Assembly: GCA_012656075.1 (NCBI GenBank)
Contig: JAAKBF010000200.1
Coordinates: 248,001-312,000 of the forward strand
DNA length: 64,000 nucleotides
Direction: 5' to 3'
From: Phytophthora hibernalis
Taxonomy: Eukaryota; Oomycota; Peronosporomycetes; Peronosporales; Peronosporaceae
The notes under the pieces are model-generated. The model was not told the DNA's origin. It saw nothing but the letters and a program-made list of their open reading frames with translations, and made no database searches. This document shows, one piece after another, positions 31,429-39,780 of this stretch. The position numbers and the translations under genes were made by a program. Numbering within the stretch: the stretch's first letter is position 1; every line of letters begins with the position of its first letter.

Positions 31429-31922
31429 CTACATGTATTGATTTGGGATTGTCTCAATCACAACCTTATCAATCGCTGCAGGCCTTGCATTCATCTCTTG
31501 ATTGCGGAGTTCTTGGTACCGACGTTGCGCGTCTAAATAGGCTCGTTCAATGTTGTTCGTCTTGGTAGTCGCCTCAATCACCTCCATGAGGGCTTTGGAT
31601 TGCTTTGCCTCCACCTTCTTCTTTAGTCCCCAACTCTCCAACTCAGCATCCCTCAGGTCCGAGGCAGACTTGTCTCTCATTCTTCAACTTGTCTTGCGCC
31701 CTCTTAACTGATGCTTCGGCTTTCTATGTTCTCCTTACCACTTGCAACGGCTTTCTCGATGATCTCCTCGGCTTCCTTATGCACCCGCTTTAATTCTTCA
31801 TCCATCGCGCTTGCCTTTTCGCGAGCTTGCTCCTCTTCCTCACTCGCCTGCCGCTTAGCCTCTGCAAGCTGCGGTTCGCTCAGCTGAAGCCTCTCCATCT
31901 CTTCCAGAAGCGTTGGGTCCAT
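31429..31922 (-). pseudogene. Coiled-coil cargo gene in the Polinton right arm
   Basis: From ATG 31922 the reading is MDPTLLEEMERLQLSEPQLA followed by a Glu/Lys/Ala-rich coiled coil. Frame changes near 31715 and 31680 lead to a second coiled-coil part (DAELESWGLKKKVEAKQSKA, AYLDAQRRYQELRNQEMNAR) ending at 31429. I recognise no named family. Composition and its oomycete promoter suggest a captured cellular gene. It mirrors the position of the CRN in the left arm: between outer TIR and inner repeat, pointing inward. Confidence 0.6.
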
Positions 31923-31938
31923 CTTGACGCTTGGGCTT

Positions 31939-31956
31939 GATCAAAATGCGGAATGA
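31939..31956 (-). promoter_or_regulatory. Oomycete core promoter (initiator plus flanking element)
   Basis: The minus strand reads TCATTCCGCATTTTGATC, 17 bases before the coiled-coil ATG. This fits the oomycete initiator TCAYTYY joined to the flanking promoter region CAWTTTNYY. The viral ORFs of the element lack this and have TATATAG-type motifs instead. Confidence 0.75.
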
Positions 31957-31976
31957 ACAACTGAGTACGCTATAGC

Positions 31977-32141
31977 TCGAGCGGTCCTGAAACCATCCTA
32001 AGATCTAAGGGCGTGTCTTTGGTGGTCGAGAGGTTGCGTCGTCGAAATAGTAGCTGCCTCAAAAGAACGTTCCAGGAATGTTCTCGGTGGTATATTACGG
32101 TAAGGAAAAACTGCCGGCGTAATGTTCCATGACCTACTACT
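31977..32141 (-). repeat. Polinton right terminal inverted repeat (outer part)
   Basis: Inverse of 13562-13718. Ends ...CTACT, giving the 5'-AG terminus on the minus strand, directly followed by the TCCAGG duplication. Confidence 0.85.
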
Positions 32142-32147
32142 TCCAGG
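32142..32147. repeat. Polinton target-site duplication, right copy (TCCAGG)
   Basis: Identical to 13556-13561. Removing one copy and the element brings the two bZIP halves together in one frame. Confidence 0.85.
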
Positions 32148-32559
32148 CGTGATGGCTGCCCGTGCGAAGCTGAGTATGATGGTGACTGAGCTAACGTTGC
32201 GGCATGCTTTTCCTCGTTTGGAAGAGCCCACTGGTGGGCACTGCAGTAAAAATGGTCGCTTGCTGGGTCAGCGTCTCGACTTCAACTTTTCGTTGAACTT
32301 TCTGTTCGACGAAGACAGTGATCGTGTGGTACGCACCTTCATGTTCCCGAGCAACCGAAGTAGAGGCATCGTCAGTCAACGCTGGTTTCTAAGCTTAGAA
32401 ACCAGCGTTGACTTGATGATGCCTCTACTTCGGTTGCTCGGGAACATGAAGGTTGTTGCAAGCGTGCTTGAGGATGCGCAGATTTCGTCCGAATGCATTA
32501 TTGGCGATCAAGCGGCCGTTGATGATGGTTGTAGCCGTGACAGCACCCCGACGGAGTAA
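32148..32559 (+). pseudogene. bZIP transcription factor, 3' half
   Basis: Continues the gene cut at 13561. The segment MAARAKLSMMVTELTLRH aligns with TVTARLTTTVTDLTLRN of the 37.3-kb copy, and GQRLDFNFSLNFLFDED with the corresponding block there. A large palindrome at 32336-32452 interrupts the C-terminal region, after which VDLMMPLLRLLGNMKVV resumes. The ORF ends at 32559. No promoter of its own is needed, as it is the tail of a disrupted gene. Confidence 0.75.
32336..32452. repeat. 117-bp near-perfect palindrome inside the bZIP 3' half
   Basis: Two arms of about 58 bases meet at AAGCTT (32391-32396). The arms differ by a few bases only. The right arm encodes the normal family sequence (VDLMMPLLRLLGN), and the left arm is its inverted copy. 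Confidence 0.85.
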
Positions 32560-33682
32560 TTGGCAGGTTAGTTCGCATGAAGAGCTCGTGTTCTGAGACT
32601 GTACAGAAGTGTTTGCTAAAGCACGACGAACACTACGGTCCAACGCTTTTCGCGAAACACTGTGGTCCAACTGTTCCGGTTTGGAAGTAAATTGGACACT
32701 CAAACGCGTACAGTAATGTGCGTCAATAAGGAACGGTGTGTCAATCAAAAATATCCTTTGAAGCATTATACATCTGGAATTGCGTAAAGTGTGTGTGTCT
32801 TGTGGGCATTTATACCCTCCTCAATTGGATTCATATCTGGTGTTCCTTATTGACGTATAGTATGAAGAAAATCGCGTTTGCCTTCTCGAATCAGAGACAC
32901 TTTTTAAACCGACATTGCTCGAGAACGCGACGGCTCATTGTTTAGAGGGAATGTCCCTCTTTTCAACGATGTATTACTAGTAGGGCTATCGATGTCGAAG
33001 CGTCGCTCCGGTTAACGCCTAGACGTCGAAAATCGTCGAGGGACGTTGAGCTAACATCAGCTCGACATCGGCCTCCTGTCATTATTTCGAATTAAGATTC
33101 TTAAAGGTTTCATCCTCGATATGAGCCACGCAGCCTCATTGAGAGACCCGACATCTACAGTAAGCTTATCAGCCAAGGACGTTTGGCGCGCTCATTGCTA
33201 CAAAAGTAACAGCTGGAAGCTACTGACACAAGATGCAGGTGCTGAGGTCACTGTAGCAGAGAGATCAAGCCGAATCCCTTTGTGATGACAGAGTAGTGCC
33301 GTCGGCACTGTGCCGATGCGATAAATATTAACGCGTTCCTTGATGGGCGAACGCGTTTGAAGGAATTTTCCTTTATAATGTGTATGTGCGTGCTTGCGAG
33401 TTGTTGGGGCTTCTTCCTTGAAGGAAGAAGGAATCCTTCTTCGGTTGAGCGCCGGCAGTGGTTGGGGGGTACTGGCATTCATTTAACGACAGCTTAATTG
33501 AGTCACATATTAAGTAAGATGAGGCTTCACATCTCCGCAGATCGATCGCTCATTGGACTCACTGACATTTTTTTCTACCAATCAGCAGCGCAAATGAGGC
33601 TGGATGTTAGCGAAGCGTCGGCTCGACGTCAGCTGACCTCAAGGGACGTCGGACGTCAGTGTCGGCAACAGAATGACGAATG

Positions 33683-33990
33683 TAATCGGTATACTGGTGC
33701 TCGTGTGACCGGGGTCGCGTTTGTCACCGATACGTAATCGGTATACCGGTGCTCGTGTGACCGGACGATTAAGCTGTTTGGGGCCGTGGTCGGCACCGAT
33801 ATTGTATCGGTATACTACCGGTGCCAGTGCGACCCCGTTTGCGTGGTTGGCACCGATAGTGTATCGGTATACTACCGGTGCCAGTGTGACCGCTGTTTGG
33901 GGGCCGTGGGTCGGCACCGATATTGTATCGATATACCGGACCAGTGTGACCGGACAAATAAGCCGTTTGGGGGTCGCGGTTGACACCGAT
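33683..33990. repeat. Short tandem satellite, about five diverged units
   Basis: Units of about 52-69 bases start with ATCGGTATACYRCCGGTGC-like sequence and end with CACCGATAYTGT. Starts lie near 33685, 33738, 33807, 33862 and 33927. Each unit contains the palindromic pair CGGTATAC/ACCGAT, so units can form hairpins. Confidence 0.7.
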
Positions 33991-34077
33991 ACCATATGGT
34001 ATGTCATTCGCTATACCGAGGGGCCCGTACAATTAATCCTAGTTGGACTGTGCTGTTAAGCACTTCGTTGCTTACTA

Positions 34078-34273
34078 CAGTAATCTGCGTGAATAAGCAA
34101 CGCCTGATATATATGGGTTGACAGGTTGTATAAGGAGTGCGTAAAGAACAAAGACGAGTAACCTAATGTTTAAGTACCTTGCCCATCTCCTTCTTGTCTC
34201 GCTGTTGCTGCCATTATATAATGTTTTGCAGGATATAAGTTGTACACCCGTTGCTTATTCACGCAGATTACTG
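34078..34273. repeat. Tc1/mariner-type MITE
   Basis: Perfect 25-bp terminal inverted repeats starting CAGTAATCTGCGTGAATAAG are flanked by TA on both sides. Total 196 bp with no coding capacity. TA duplication and a CAGT start fit Tc1/mariner-derived MITEs. Confidence 0.75.
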
Positions 34274-35690
34274 TATCTCAGTAAAATCCAACTTCAAAAA
34301 TGGTTAACTAGCATTTTTTGTTTCACGCCGTCTCATTTAATAATAATAACCCCTAAACCTCCCTCAGCGGGAGTGGCGTGGCAAATGTCGAGGTTTAGCA
34401 CACCGCGCGAAGACTTCGCCTTGCACGTCGATGCTAAACCTCTCTGGCCAAGCCCGTTCATTTGACCCTAGCCTTGCAGCGCTGCGCTTGATCTCGCCGG
34501 CTGAAGCCGGCGACTTTCGTTGCTTTTCAGGGACTAGGGTTATTCGCCTGGCTTTAACGAGATAGTTGGTCTACGTAAACAGTGTTCGGTACTAATGATA
34601 ATGATAGTGAAGCCGTTAGTAGAGCTAATCTAATTAGTAATCGAAAAAGAGCGTTAGTAGGGCTATTAGTACTACTATCCTGATACCCATTGAAAGATTT
34701 TCAAAGGCCGCGCATAGTGAGTGAATTGATGCCTTCTCCAGCTTTCATTTCTCTTATCCATCGCTTGCCTTCGTACGCGAATCAATCCATGAGCTGTACC
34801 AAGAGTGCTTGTTCCTGGGAGGCCGTGCATCTCTGTGCAGCGTTTACAAGAGTCCAGTGCACCACTTTGCAGTAACGAGCAGCGCACCTGAACGGACGTG
34901 GCTCTCTCGGAAAGGTAAATTGTATTAATACATGTGGTGTTTTTCTGCTGTACCTCCTTCACGTTAAAATCAAGACGACAAACGCGCAGGTTCTATCCGT
35001 CCACAGGTACTTCTGTGAAGACAGTGATCTGGAGGAGTTAGTACCCTAACAAAGAGGCGTTTGAAAAATGCATACTCATGTTTAGCATGCAAAAAGAAAA
35101 GGGAAACGTTCATTTCTGGAAAGTGGAGCAGTTTTGTCAGCAAATCGACGTGTACATCTGGTTTGCCGAATTTAGACAAGTAAATGTCCTTCGGTTGTAA
35201 AATTTGCTTACACTTGGTTAGGACGGGTCTGTTCAACGGCTTTTCAAGAATGAGTCTTTTCGGTAGGATCATTCGCTACGAGCTCGCTGCACTGAAGGAC
35301 CGACAATGAGTGAGTTCATCGCCAACTGGTACTGCGCCAAAATTGTCTTGAGCTCCGGAGCTTGGAAGAAAGCAAGCATCGTATCTGGAAAGCAGCGCGT
35401 TAGTAGCGTTAGTAGAGCATTAGTAGTACTATTAGTAGTGCTAATACTAACGCTCTGGCCTAACTACGAATGCTAATGCTAAGGTCCGTTTCCAGATCTC
35501 GTTAGTATTAGTATTAGCACTACTAATCCAAAATTGCTACTACTACCGAACCCTGTACGTAAGCACTTTCATAATAATAAGCTACATGTAACGGTTTTCT
35601 CCTAGTATGACTGTGAAAGTATAGCAGGTGAACGTGCGGAGAACAACATCTTTTCAACTTCAAAATGGCAAAAAGAAAATTCAATACTCT

Positions 35691-35972
35691 AGTACTGTGA
35701 CTCACAGTCGTAGTCAACCTCGCAGTAACCGTCAGGACACCTGGGGAAACTGCGTCGATTCGCTGCAGCTGCAGCTGAGGACTTCCTAAGGTCACCATGA
35801 AGCGTTGAAGCTCCTCTCGTACGTCGATCCCGGACAGCCCACCCACAGCCACGTCGGGCGAGAAAGATTCTTGTAGAAACGCGAGGTTCCTCTGTGTATC
35901 GGCATAATTCATCTTGTCAGCGTCCATCGGGAGCGCACATTGTCTTCCCAAAGACGAAACACCTCGGCCACG
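35691..35972 (-). pseudogene. Inverted fragment of the bZIP gene copy at 37.3 kb
   Basis: The minus strand here is almost identical to about 37800-38085, for example the blocks MDADKMNYADTQRNLAFLQE and DVREELQRFMVTLG, with a deletion of about 10 bases at the PWQM site. Such closeness implies a recent inverted duplication. The rest of the gene is missing on both sides. Confidence 0.8.
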
Positions 35973-36680
35973 TACTGTACGTCATAAGGTAAAATCAAAC
36001 TGACGCACTTTTTTATATGTTGCTTGTGGCACGTCCGCCTCCTGGATAGCTAAATCATGGAACTTAATAGTGTACAACGAGCCCGTGTGGCAAGATACGT
36101 GGTTATAGCTTTGTGGAAGAGCAGGTCGGCCGCCTTCATCATGAATAGTTTGTGTGCGAGCTCTTCGCGTCATTAAAAAATCTGCAGCACCGTATGTAGT
36201 TAGCGCTCGTACTTAGCGCTAAATCATTGAAGCTTTGAATGGGGCTGTCCGAAGTCGTGTTTCAAGGATCTTCTAGAAAGTGTCAAAGCGATGTTACGGG
36301 CTGTTGGAACGCTTTCAGGTCACACAGGCACATTATGGGTGGGTACATGTATGAATCATGCACGTTTTACAGCAATTCGTACTTGAGTACGATTTATACA
36401 TTTTAGCTATCTCGTGGAACGAATTACAGTCGAAAGTGCCAAAAAAGACTGCAAAGCAATATTCAAGGGCTTATAATACGATTGCGAGGCACTTCAAATA
36501 TCTCCACGAACACAAGCTACTAATTACATCGCGTTCTAACTCCCCTCCTGCTGTCCACCTTTTTAGGTAAAGTATATTATTGAAAACCCGGGGAGTTAAT
36601 AAAACCAATTTCTTCAAAAACGTGCATACGTGGGACATAACCAAATCAATCCCGTGGAAGTGCCACTGGCACTGCCGAAC

Positions 36681-37036
36681 GGGTATTTCCCAAAAGGTGG
36701 ACCCTGTCCAGATTACACTTTCCCAAAAGGTGGACCTTCCTAAAAGCTTCATTGAGGAACACTGAAAAGACTGCCCCGCCTAGCCCAAGGCGAGCGAAGC
36801 TTTCGGCCACATAGCGACCTCCCTTGGCCACGTTGCTGGCGCTCTCCTGCGAGTGCACCACACTGCTGTAGATATGGTGTTGGCCGTGGCCACACGAGGC
36901 GGGCAGACTAGCAGCGTGCTGAAGTCGACGGTGCGGCGTTGTCTTTTCGTCTTACCAGTGTTCCTCAAGTGAAGCTTTTAGGAAGGTCCACCTGTTGGGA
37001 AAGTGTAATCCGACAGGGTCCACCTTTGGGAAATAC
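36681..37036. mobile_element. 356-bp TIR element with 9-bp target duplication (Mutator-type MITE)
   Basis: Terminal inverted repeats of about 80 bp (GGTATTTCCCAAAAGGTGGA at the left) contain the motif TTTCCCAAAAGGTGGACC twice. Direct repeats CTGCCGAAC lie at 36672-36680 and 37037-37045. Nine-bp duplications are typical of Mutator-like elements. The centre (about 36775-36955) is GC-rich and coding-like on the minus strand, so it may be a captured gene fragment (Pack-MULE type). Confidence 0.7.
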
Positions 37037-37311
37037 CTGCCGAACACGTCTAACTTTTGCGGTCGAAAATTGCTGGTCATCAGATGACTGCAAACTTTCA
37101 CCCAGGTTACCGGTTTTGAAGCATACTCAACTCAAGTTAAAATCTCTTAACTCAGCAATCACAATCATGTGTTTACGACTTGGTGCGATTATGCCATTCG
37201 AGCAATCCCCGGATTGTGGCCATTGGCACGCTCGCAGACTCCTTCTCCGCTCATTGTCAATTCTCCAACATATCACTCCCCGACACGTAATAACCCTCCT
37301 GGCTGTCCACA

Positions 37312-38336
37312 ATGGCCCACGTCTCCGGAAAATTCACGTCTTCTTTCCGACACGGTGTTCCCACCCGGGGAAGACTGAGTGACGATCTTGTGGGACTCGT
37401 GCTTCCGCGTGCTCCAGGAGCTCGAACGTGTACCGGCGTTGCTGAGGGTTGGAATCTGCCGTACAAGACACTACCAAACGATGCACCAACACGCATCATC
37501 GACCCTAAGCGTATTCTTCCGACAGACAAACTGCAGAGCAAGAGAATAAGCACCTCAATTCCGCCAAGTCTGGCCCCGACCAAGCCAACTGCGCTGCGGC
37601 AGACGGAAAAGAAGGTCACACGCAAGCGCAGAGAAATCAGTCGGCAAGAACAGTGCAAACTTAACCAAGCTCGTTATCGCAGTAGGCAACGAACCCGCCA
37701 CCAACAACTCGAGGAGAACGTGAAGCGACTCCGTTCGGAGGTCGACCATTTGAAACGATACTACAAAGGCGTTAAACCTGACAAGCCGAGTCAATGGGCA
37801 ATCGTGGCCGAGGTGTTTCGTCTTTTGGAAGACAATGTGCGCTCCCCTTGGCAGATGATGGACGCTGACAAGATGAATTATGCCGATACACAGAGGAACC
37901 TCGCGTTTCTACAAGAATCTTTCTCGCCCGACGTGGCTGTGGGTGGGCTGTCCGGGATCGACGTACGAGAGGAGCTTCAACGCTTCATGGTGACCTTAGG
38001 AAGTCCTCAGCTGCAGCTGCAGCGGATCGACGCAGTTTCCCCAGGTGTCCTAACGGTTACTGCGAGGTTGACTACGACTGTGACAGACCTCACGTTGCGA
38101 AATGTGTTTTCGAGCCTGACCAATGAGAAGCGTTGGAGCTACGACGATGAACGGATGGCACTTCGTGAACGGCTCGCCAACCAGAGACTGGACTATAGCT
38201 GCTCGGTCAGCTTCTTTTCGACGAGGAGACAGGTCGTGTAGAGCGTGTGGAGCCCAACGTCGACTTTATGGGTCCTCTGTTCGGAGTACTAGGCAATCTG
38301 GAGGACGTAGCAATCGCACTACCAAAGCTACCTTAG
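37312..38336 (+). pseudogene. bZIP transcription factor, second copy
   Basis: Open from ATG 37312 to 38241 and homologous along its length to the Polinton-split gene. It has LSDDLVGLV, basic region SRQEQCKLNQARYRSRQRTR, zipper-like heptads (LEENVKRLRSEVDHLKRYY) and the family block SQWAIVAEVFRLLEDN. A one-base shift near 38196 displaces the last conserved block (DEETGRVERVEPNVDFMGP), which ends at 38336; this may be a mutation or a base-calling error. Expected role is DNA-binding regulation in the nucleus. The basic region has Asn-x-x-x-Ala-Arg-Tyr-Arg. Confidence 0.8.
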
Positions 38337-39548
38337 ATCACGCGGGTGGTAGGTTTGAGAAGTAGTCGGCACGAGCTGGAGCTGATTTCTTTTGCCCAAA
38401 GTTCGCCGATCTGGTACTAGAACTTCAATCACTTGTGTCGAGCTTTCGTAAGACAGTCTGTCGACAGATGTATAGTATTAGTGCAATGTCATTGGCTGAA
38501 ATAATGGCAACATGTAACATGTAAGTTCTAGCAAGTCTCTCCCTCTTGCCTCGTGAGAGACCATTTGCATGTAAGCTTACATGCACATATCAATTAGGTT
38601 TGCTTCGCTGTCTAAATACAAAGCTGTGTGTGTTTGTGTTGTGTGTGTGCACTGTTTCTCTTAACTGTCATAACTGTAGCATGCTGGCCTCAGCTCCACA
38701 TGTCTTTGAGGCATCGCCCTTGTACCGGTCGTACATATACCGTGTAGGAGCAGGCAGTTCATCCTCGGGCAGATGCACGTCGTTCTCATATAGCCGTAGG
38801 ATCTTGACCACAATAATCTCCATAATATGGAGTTCGAGTTCGTGATCATGAAGAAGCCCTTGGTCTTCCATTGTACGCTACCAGCAACAGTCCTTGACAT
38901 ACCGGTATGCCCCACTGCAGGCCACAGCGTGTCGTACAGCGGCACATCATGCGGCTGGCGTTGTACTCCACCAGCGACCACTAGTAGGACCACTCGTAGA
39001 AGTTTATGCAGCGCTGCTTTCTTGGCTCGACTCTTTTTAGCCAATAGTGGAGCGCAATCTTGACGTCCGTTATGTTTTGACAATCAATAGACTTTGTAGC
39101 CATTTCCATACTAAAAGCAAGATGGTGTCATTGTTTGTAAAACGTAAGACGCCCGTCTCAAAACGCAAGTATTGTCTTACGAAAGAGCATGAATCAATAT
39201 ATCATTTTTGTGTTGCTGCGACTTGCACTCGTCGCGATCGAATCTTACAATTAATAAGCCTCCGAACCAAAGACCGTCAGCTATGAGTTGTCAGAGCTCA
39301 AGCTGCTTGGCGGAGAAATAACAAGTACATGCAGTAAGCGGCTGTCGTTTGCGACAACGAGATGCGGACAGGATGCTCGTTTTCCACGCTTTGTGTAGAG
39401 CCTCTGCATCGCCGCCGTCGATCCTCAATCTCCTGACCAAGCGCAAGTTTCTTCACCGTACGATCGCCATACATATCGAGCCTTTTACATGTACTGGTAT
39501 TTATAAAATAATATAACTTCACATGTATTTTAAGCTTCTTACGGTATC
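38337..39548. other. Intergenic stretch without a clear gene
   Basis: Weak minus-strand reading at 38661-39083, in two frames (KILRLYENDVHLPEDELPAP near 38760), may be a degraded gene. I cannot assign it. Otherwise nothing recognised up to the E3 LTR. Confidence 0.4.
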
Positions 39549-39733
39549 TGTAAGCCAATCATCTATAAGTAAGTAGATGACTTAAGTTTACTAAGGTTTA
39601 GTGAAATACAATCAGGCAGATGTACGGCGGCTGTGGGAGCTTCTAGAATGTTCTAGAAGCTCCCATCCGCCCGAACTGTGGTGACGGCACTTTCACTTTA
39701 GCGCCCTCCCCCAAAGAACCCCTTCAAGATATA
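39549..39733 (+). repeat. E3 5' LTR
   Basis: 185 bp, repeated at 46200-46379. It is unusually short and contains a perfect palindromic heat-shock-element-like motif at 39641-39658. Confidence 0.85.
39641..39658 (+). promoter_or_regulatory. Perfect heat shock element in the E3 LTR
   Basis: TTCTAGAATGTTCTAGAA has four alternating TTC/GAA units with two-base spacers, the consensus binding site of heat shock factor. The 3' LTR copy (46292-46309) has two changes, which leave three units. Confidence 0.65.
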
Positions 39734-39780
39734 CTGGTAGCACTTGTTGGTCCCAGCAACCTAATAACAAGGAGCCCATG

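Larger units (their letters stand above)
13562..32141. mobile_element. Polinton/Maverick element, 18,580 bp, inserted in a bZIP gene
   Basis: Boundaries are defined by inverted termini starting AGTAGTRGGTCATGGAACAT on both sides and a perfect 6-bp flanking duplication TCCAGG. Polintons are known to be 15-20 kb with 6-bp duplications and 5'-AG ends. The content fits: protein-primed PolB, retroviral-type integrase, A32-like packaging ATPase, adenain-like protease, single and double jelly-roll capsid candidates. The interior is AT-richer than the flanks. Many genes carry frameshifts, so this copy looks dead, though ATPase, protease and several small ORFs remain open. Two non-viral-looking genes (CRN, coiled coil) lie in the arms. 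Confidence 0.92.
32560..35690. other. Gene-poor stretch with MITEs and short repeats
   Basis: No convincing gene. It holds a probable MITE at 32710-32861 (ends share GTCAATAAGGAAC), a short satellite (33683-33990), a TA-flanked MITE (34078-34273), a GC-rich hairpin region near 34340-34560 (inverted TAAACCTC and CCCTAG blocks), and a TTAGTA-rich inverted repeat near 35395-35545. Confidence 0.5.

Noticed and set aside
33683..33990. CRISPR array
   Set aside because: Units are contiguous diverged tandem repeats without spacers, in a eukaryotic setting with no cas genes.
33639..34059. ORFs on both strands across the satellite (for example RNRYTGARVTG repeats)
   Set aside because: They are open only because the unit lengths keep frame; composition follows the DNA repeat, with no protein features.
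34330..34360. Telomeric repeat (CCCCTAAACC)
   Set aside because: A single occurrence inside a hairpin-rich region; no tandem TTTAGGG array.
34340..34560. Helitron 3' end (GC hairpin near 34490 followed by CTAG)
   Set aside because: The distance from hairpin to CTAG is too long and no Helitron protein or 5' end is present.
37312..38241. 37.3-kb bZIP gene as fully intact
   Set aside because: The last conserved block lies in another frame beyond 38241, so it is at least frameshifted as given.
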